64,000 nucleotides of DNA. Origin: Pseudofrankia inefficax. GTDB taxonomy: Bacteria; Actinomycetota; Actinomycetes; Frankiales; Frankiaceae. Below are positions 60,863 to 64,000 of this stretch, piece after piece. The stretch's first letter is position 1, and each line of letters begins with the position of its first letter. The position numbers and the translations under genes were made by a program. The stretch covers positions 1,550,001-1,614,000 of the forward strand of contig NC_014666.1 in the NCBI RefSeq assembly GCF_000166135.1, given 5' to 3'. The notes beneath the pieces are model-generated. The model did not search any database and was not told where the DNA came from. It worked only from the letters and a program-made list of their open reading frames with translations.

Positions 60863-62097
60863 TACACCGCCCTGCACCGCGCTGCGAGCGCAAGCAGGGC
60901 CGACGATCGCCCCCCGGTAACCGGGGCACGCCGAGCCATGGTCTTCACCGTCTCCCGCACCGCCGGATGGTGCCGGACAAGGGAAGGAGCCTCGCGTTCG
61001 GCGTCGAGCAGCGTAGTCAGAGCGTCGTCGTCGCGCGCCATCATGTGCAGCGCACGGGCTACGTCGATGCGGTGTGACACCCGCCGCTCGACGGGCATGC
61101 TCTCCGCTTGGACTACCTGGCCCTGCTCAACCACCGTCGTGACGTCCCCGAGATCCAGAGCCGCCGACAGCCGGTGGAGTTCGACGTTGGTCGGTCCAAA
61201 GCCCGTCTGCCAGTGGTTGCCGTCGTACCCAAGCTGCTCAGCCGCGCGAGCCGCGACGCCGAGCAGCTCGGTCGCCGTCGAGCGGTCCTGTTTCCGCGCC
61301 GCCGCGACTGCCGTCCGAAGGTGCAACATGCCGTACAGGCTCAGTGCGGCCGGATCGCCCTGGTCCAGTTGCACGCGCAGCCAGGCTGACGCGGTCTTTC
61401 CGAGGTTCACCGCGTCCTCGAAGCGACCCAGCTCCAGGAGTGCATGGGTGCCAGCCCGCGCCGCAGAGGCCAAAACCAGCGGATCGTCAGAGTGATCGGC
61501 CGCCTGCATCGCGCGTTCGGCCGCGATCCAGCTCAAATCTGCCTCGCCCAGTTTGCTCAGCGTCGTCGACGCCAGATGGTGCGTCCGAGCCGAGGCCGCC
61601 CACGCACCGTGTTCGTAGTCGAGACCCGCGCCCGGTGCTGCGTCCTCCAGGTGCTGCGCCGTCCCAATCAGCCCCGGCAGAGCCGCGACAACGCGGCCGA
61701 TCCGTCCCCGCTGATAGTCGGCCCAACCCGCCTCAACTGCTCGTACGACTGGTTGCAGATCGATGATCGGAGGATCTTCCGGGGCGGAAAACAGAACCCG
61801 CGAGAGACGACGCGGGCTCATAAGCGCATCCCTCACGGCCGGGACGTCGTCCCCCTGGAAAGCCTCTTCGGAGAGGATCGGCTGCCCGAGGAGATCACCC
61901 AAGGTCACGCGGAGCGCCTTCGCTACCTCAGCTAGAAGATCGACGCGGCGGATCTCCCGTTCTCCTCGCTCGACCTTGCTAAGCCAGTCCTCCGACCGAC
62001 CCACGAGACCCGCGAGGACGGCCTGTGTCAGGCCCCGACGACGCCGGTAGAACGCAATCCGCTCACCGATCGTCAACCGATCTCCGGCCCCTCTCAT
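60862..62097 (-). CDS. XRE-family regulator with TPR-like C-terminal domain
   Basis: 411 aa. N-terminal HTH_3 at residues about 9-65 (LTIGERIAFYRRRRGLTQAVLAGLVGRSEDWLSKVERGEREIRRVDLLAEVAKAL), followed by a long helical region built like TPR repeats (VRAVEAGWADYQRGRIGRVVAALP, THALLELGRFEDAVNLGKTASAWL), as in peptide- or ligand-sensing regulators. No ribosome site is visible; a TAAGAT -10 box lies about 6 nt upstream of the ATG, so a leaderless transcript is possible. First gene of the set with the flavoprotein and DUF397 genes. Confidence 0.9.
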   Translation of the reverse strand: MRGAGDRLTIGERIAFYRRRRGLTQAVLAGLVGRSEDWLSKVERGEREIRRVDLLAEVAKALRVTLGDLLGQPILSEEAFQGDDVPAVRDALMSPRRLSRVLFSAPEDPPIIDLQPVVRAVEAGWADYQRGRIGRVVAALPGLIGTAQHLEDAAPGAGLDYEHGAWAASARTHHLASTTLSKLGEADLSWIAAERAMQAADHSDDPLVLASAARAGTHALLELGRFEDAVNLGKTASAWLRVQLDQGDPAALSLYGMLHLRTAVAAARKQDRSTATELLGVAARAAEQLGYDGNHWQTGFGPTNVELHRLSAALDLGDVTTVVEQGQVVQAESMPVERRVSHRIDVARALHMMARDDDALTTLLDAEREAPSLVRHHPAVRETVKTMARRAPVTGGRSSALLALAARCRAV

Positions 62098-62179
62098 AGG
62101 ACGATCTTAGGTGCAGCCGTCGCGAGCCACTGGCGAGGGGCGCGGCTGCTATGCGACTACCGATTCGTTCGCTTTGGGG

Positions 62180-62488
62180 TCAAGGTGAACCTGCGGGAGA
62201 CCCCTCGACGCCAGCGCCGGCGGGATGTCCACGGCGCCGAGAGACGGCCCTTGCAGCCGCTCGGGCCGGAACGGCCACCGCGTTGCCGGGAAGTCGGATG
62301 AGCGCTGGCGCCGCGACCCAGCCCTTCATAGCCTCAGCCACTGCCGCCGCGTGGCGTACTGCGTCGGCATCGCCAGTGCGCTCGACGGCGAACTGGATGA
62401 CGTCCATATAGCGCTTCCAGGCCTTATAACGCGCGACGCATCCAGCCAGGACGAGCAAAGCAGTGGTGAGGGCGATGACGACGTACAT
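62180..62488 (-). CDS. Small single-pass membrane protein
   Basis: 102 aa from the ATG with GGAG 8 nt upstream (MYVVIALTTALLVLAGCVARYKAWKRYMDVIQFAVERTGD); an upstream in-frame start would add 23 low-complexity residues. One N-terminal helix, then a basic and helical cytoplasmic part with DADAVRHAAAVAEAMKGW. No family recognised. Similar small helix-plus-tail proteins occur in actinomycete mobile elements, but that is only an impression. Confidence 0.6.
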   Translation of the reverse strand: MYVVIALTTALLVLAGCVARYKAWKRYMDVIQFAVERTGDADAVRHAAAVAEAMKGWVAAPALIRLPGNAVAVPARAAARAVSRRRGHPAGAGVEGSPAGSP

Positions 62489-62820
62489 GACGAGGGCTCC
62501 TACGCCTGCCCTCGCCGCCCCCGGCTCCGACGAGGGCTGACTCGTGCCAGCAACCATCGTCGAGACCGTCGGGCCGCCTCAGAGCTGTCCTCTGTCAGCG
62601 AGTGAAGAAGGTGCCTCGTCTCTAGAAGAGTCCGAGAGAGCGGCGCTTGCGCCCGCCGGGGGGACGGGCGTGAATCTTGCGCACTGGCCTTCTAACTCTG
62701 GTTGGCGCGACCATCACCTGAATCCGCACCTACCACTACCCTGTGGAAGAACGGGTCCCGGTTGCCATCCGGAGAATGAGGCCTAGAGCCAGGTGACGCT
62801 CGCGGCCACGATATCAGTTG

Positions 62821-62877
62821 GTGGCCCGGGTGGCCCGGGTGGCCCGGGTGGCCCGGGTGGCCCGGGTGGCCCGGGTG
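62821..62877. repeat. Six tandem GTGGCCCGG repeats
   Basis: Six perfect 9-bp units followed by GTG, so 57 bp. In any frame it would code for a VAR or WPG-type tripeptide repeat, but no gene covers it. Probably slippage. Confidence 0.95.
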
Positions 62878-62885
62878 ATTGTCTA

Positions 62886-62930
62886 GTCCCAGCTGATACT
62901 TGACGTTTCCGTCCCAGCTGATGTTGGACA
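62886..62930. repeat. Two direct 20-bp repeats, IS-end-like
   Basis: GTCCCAGCTGATACTTGACG (62886-62905) and GTCCCAGCTGATGTTGGACA (62911-62930), 25 bp apart, sharing the first 12 bases and 16 of 20 overall. Closely spaced multiple copies of such terminal repeats are a feature of IS21-type element ends. No IS21 transposase is seen here, so this could be a solo end. Confidence 0.6.
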
Positions 62931-62973
62931 GGTGGCCTAGGAACGCTCGGGGGATGGTGTCGCTGGCCTCCTG

Positions 62974-63531
62974 TCAGGGCGTGACCTGGAGGTGATCCTT
63001 AACCCAGTCGCGTAGGCAGTCTGCCTCGGGACGGCCCTGCCAGGTGCCGAAGAGGCTGATCGCGACGACGAACAAGGCCATGCCTACGCACCCGGCGGCG
63101 GTAGTTGCCGGGTGGACGGCGGCGGTGCCGCTGGCGGTGACGAGGTCAGCGACTGTGCGGACCACGTTGAGGACGAAGCCCGTGGTCGCGATGCCCAACC
63201 ACGCGAGCATGATTGCCTGGGTCACCGGGCGCCAGCCGATCCAGCACGTGATCCGGCTGCCGGCGGCGGATGCCCACAGGTCGCCCCGCAGGATCGGCCG
63301 AAACGAGCCGATCCCGACTGCAAACACCCATAGCCGCAGCTCACCGTCGCGCAGCCGCCCGGCGATGGCAGCGCCGCTGAGGCCGTGCGCGTCGGCGTAT
63401 TCCGCGGCGGCGGTGCGGGACGCCAGTCCAGCGGCAAGCTGCCGGCTGGCATCGTTGATGTTCAGCGGTGAGTCCACGACGAAGCGTTCGCCGCGCCAGC
63501 TGAGTGACCAGTTGATGATCCACTGTTGCAC
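62974..63531 (-). CDS. Unknown membrane protein
   Basis: 185 aa. The first 90 residues look soluble, with LSWRGERFVVDSPLNINDASRQLAAGLASRTAAAEYADAHGLSGAAIAGRL containing a HGLSGAAIAGRLRD turn. A membrane domain with two helices follows (VTQAIMLAWLGIATTGFVLNVVRTVADLV and GCVGMALFVVAISLFGTW), and a charged end. No family recognised. It lies between the IS-end-like repeats and the IS110 element. Confidence 0.7.
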   Translation of the reverse strand: MQQWIINWSLSWRGERFVVDSPLNINDASRQLAAGLASRTAAAEYADAHGLSGAAIAGRLRDGELRLWVFAVGIGSFRPILRGDLWASAAGSRITCWIGWRPVTQAIMLAWLGIATTGFVLNVVRTVADLVTASGTAAVHPATTAAGCVGMALFVVAISLFGTWQGRPEADCLRDWVKDHLQVTP

Positions 63532-63787
63532 CTCGCCAGTGTCTCAACTGTCAAGCATCCCTACCGTCTTTCTTGGGTCGACTCGGGCCGGTCGTAGGGT
63601 CCGGGGGCCCAGGGGTGTCGGGTATGGCTTTCAAGCATCTGCCGTACGAGTGGCTTCACATGATTGGCCGCCCGGCGCCCCCTCGACGACTCGGCCGCTG
63701 ATTGAGAATTGCGATCTGATCGCTGCGTAGGGATGAGCCGGCGAGGTCGTCTGTGGACAACGTGCTGGTCAGAGCAGGGAGACACGG
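63532..63787. other. Left non-coding end of the IS110-family element (probable)
   Basis: 256 bp without a gene, directly upstream of the transposase start. In IS110-type elements the non-coding end upstream of the recombinase encodes the structured bridge RNA, so it could lie here. I see no unambiguous long hairpin by eye, and I cannot place the element's left boundary. Confidence 0.4.
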
Positions 63788-64000
63788 GTGGAGCGTGTGT
63801 GGGCCGGGGTGGACATCGGCAAGGAGCACCACCATGTGGTGGTGATCGACGCCGACGGCGCCCGAATGCTGTCGCGCCGGGTAGCCAACGACGAGCCGAC
63901 GCTGCTGGATCTACTCGGCCAGGTCACCGCGTTGGCCGAGCGGGTGCACTGGGCCGTCGACCTCAGCACAGGCGGAGCCGCGTTACTGCTGGGGCTGCTG
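63788..64000 (+). CDS. IS110-family transposase, cut by window edge
   Basis: Only the first 71 residues are present, from GTG (VERVWAGVDIGKEHHHVVVIDADGARMLSRRVANDE). WAGVDIGKxHHHVVV is the N-terminal RuvC-like strand of IS110 recombinases and contains the first Asp of the DEDD catalytic set; the phrase ending WAVDLSTGGAALLLGLL carries the second acidic position. The Ser-containing Tnp_20 domain and the rest lie beyond the window. Confidence 0.88.
   Translation, partial: MERVWAGVDIGKEHHHVVVIDADGARMLSRRVANDEPTLLDLLGQVTALAERVHWAVDLSTGGAALLLGLL

Larger units (their letters stand above)
56484..62488. mobile_element. Remnant of a pSAM2-like integrative element (right end unclear)
   Basis: Immediately downstream of tRNA-Asn are genes of an actinomycete integrative and conjugative element: excisionase-like protein, RepSA-type replication initiator, small HTH and unknown proteins, and an HTH/flavoprotein/DUF397 module. 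No integrase is found between the tRNA and xis, where it normally sits, and no FtsK-like transfer gene is seen. The initiator frame carries a nonsense codon near its start. I cannot find the second copy of the tRNA 3' end within the window, so the right boundary is a guess at the last clearly element-like gene. Confidence 0.6.
62489..62973. other. Intergenic region with tandem and direct repeats
   Basis: 485 bp without a supportable gene. It contains six copies of GTGGCCCGG (62821-62874) and a pair of 20-bp direct repeats at 62886 and 62911, described separately. Local composition is less GC-rich than the flanks. Confidence 0.55.

Noticed and set aside
62821-62877. CRISPR or coding repeat
   Set aside because: The 9-bp units are directly adjacent without spacers, and no gene covers them.

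Overview
The window is very GC-rich actinobacterial DNA with dense, often overlapping genes, many GTG starts and a strong G/C bias at third codon positions. The mix of actinobacterial acyl-CoA metabolism, F420-type enzymes and a pSAM2-like integrative element beside a tRNA suggests a filamentous actinomycete, possibly a Frankia or Pseudofrankia relative. The genus is an inference from gene content only.

Layout. 0-14 kb holds mixed metabolic genes: a truncated SDR divergent from a TetR regulator with two operator palindromes, a NUDIX hydrolase, an FAD disulfide oxidoreductase, glpD, a two-subunit acyl-CoA dehydrogenase, a TM2 protein, a LysE exporter, an alpha/beta hydrolase, an acidic unknown protein and a patatin-like lipase. 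14.3-22.2 kb is one tightly overlapping minus-strand operon for aerobic tryptophan/kynurenine breakdown: aminomuconate semialdehyde dehydrogenase, an oxalocrotonate decarboxylase-type enzyme, RidA deaminase, 3-hydroxyanthranilate dioxygenase, ACMS decarboxylase, kynureninase, kynurenine monooxygenase and tryptophan dioxygenase. The one missing upper step, formylkynurenine formamidase, may be the alpha/beta hydrolase at 11.2-11.9 kb. 22.3-25.2 kb is an SsuA/NMT1-type ABC importer, divergent from a CitA/CitB-type two-component system (25.4-27.7 kb).

27.8-29.8 kb has a FadA6-like thiolase and an SDR behind a near-perfect palindrome. 36.7-40.9 kb is a four-gene operon (EchA20-like hydrolase, FadE31-like and partner acyl-CoA dehydrogenases, a crotonase) behind a perfect match to the KstR2 operator. 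Together they point to steroid ring C/D degradation. Between them lie a ClpX-type zinc-finger/HTH protein with a predicted leaderless promoter, and a small operon pairing a glycosyltransferase carrying a PqqD domain with a Thr-Pro-rich Tat-motif protein, which is my best candidate for an undescribed modification system. Next come secreted and lipoprotein genes and an L,D-transpeptidase. 36.1-36.7 kb is a repeat region with two large imperfect hairpins and a ten-copy 25-bp minisatellite.

41-45.5 kb carries secreted or unknown proteins and a carboxylesterase. 45.7-52.7 kb is a choline/glycine-betaine-type demethylation cluster (GMC oxidoreductase, dimethylglycine dehydrogenase, monomeric sarcosine oxidase, Rieske oxygenase) with an IclR regulator and candidate IclR sites. 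52.8-56.1 kb holds small unrelated genes. A tRNA-Asn at 56.43 kb is followed by a pSAM2-like integrative element (xis, RepSA-type initiator, HTH/DUF397/flavoprotein module). No integrase is found in the expected place and the initiator frame has a nonsense codon near its start, so the element looks decayed. The window ends in IS-related repeats and the start of an IS110-family transposase.
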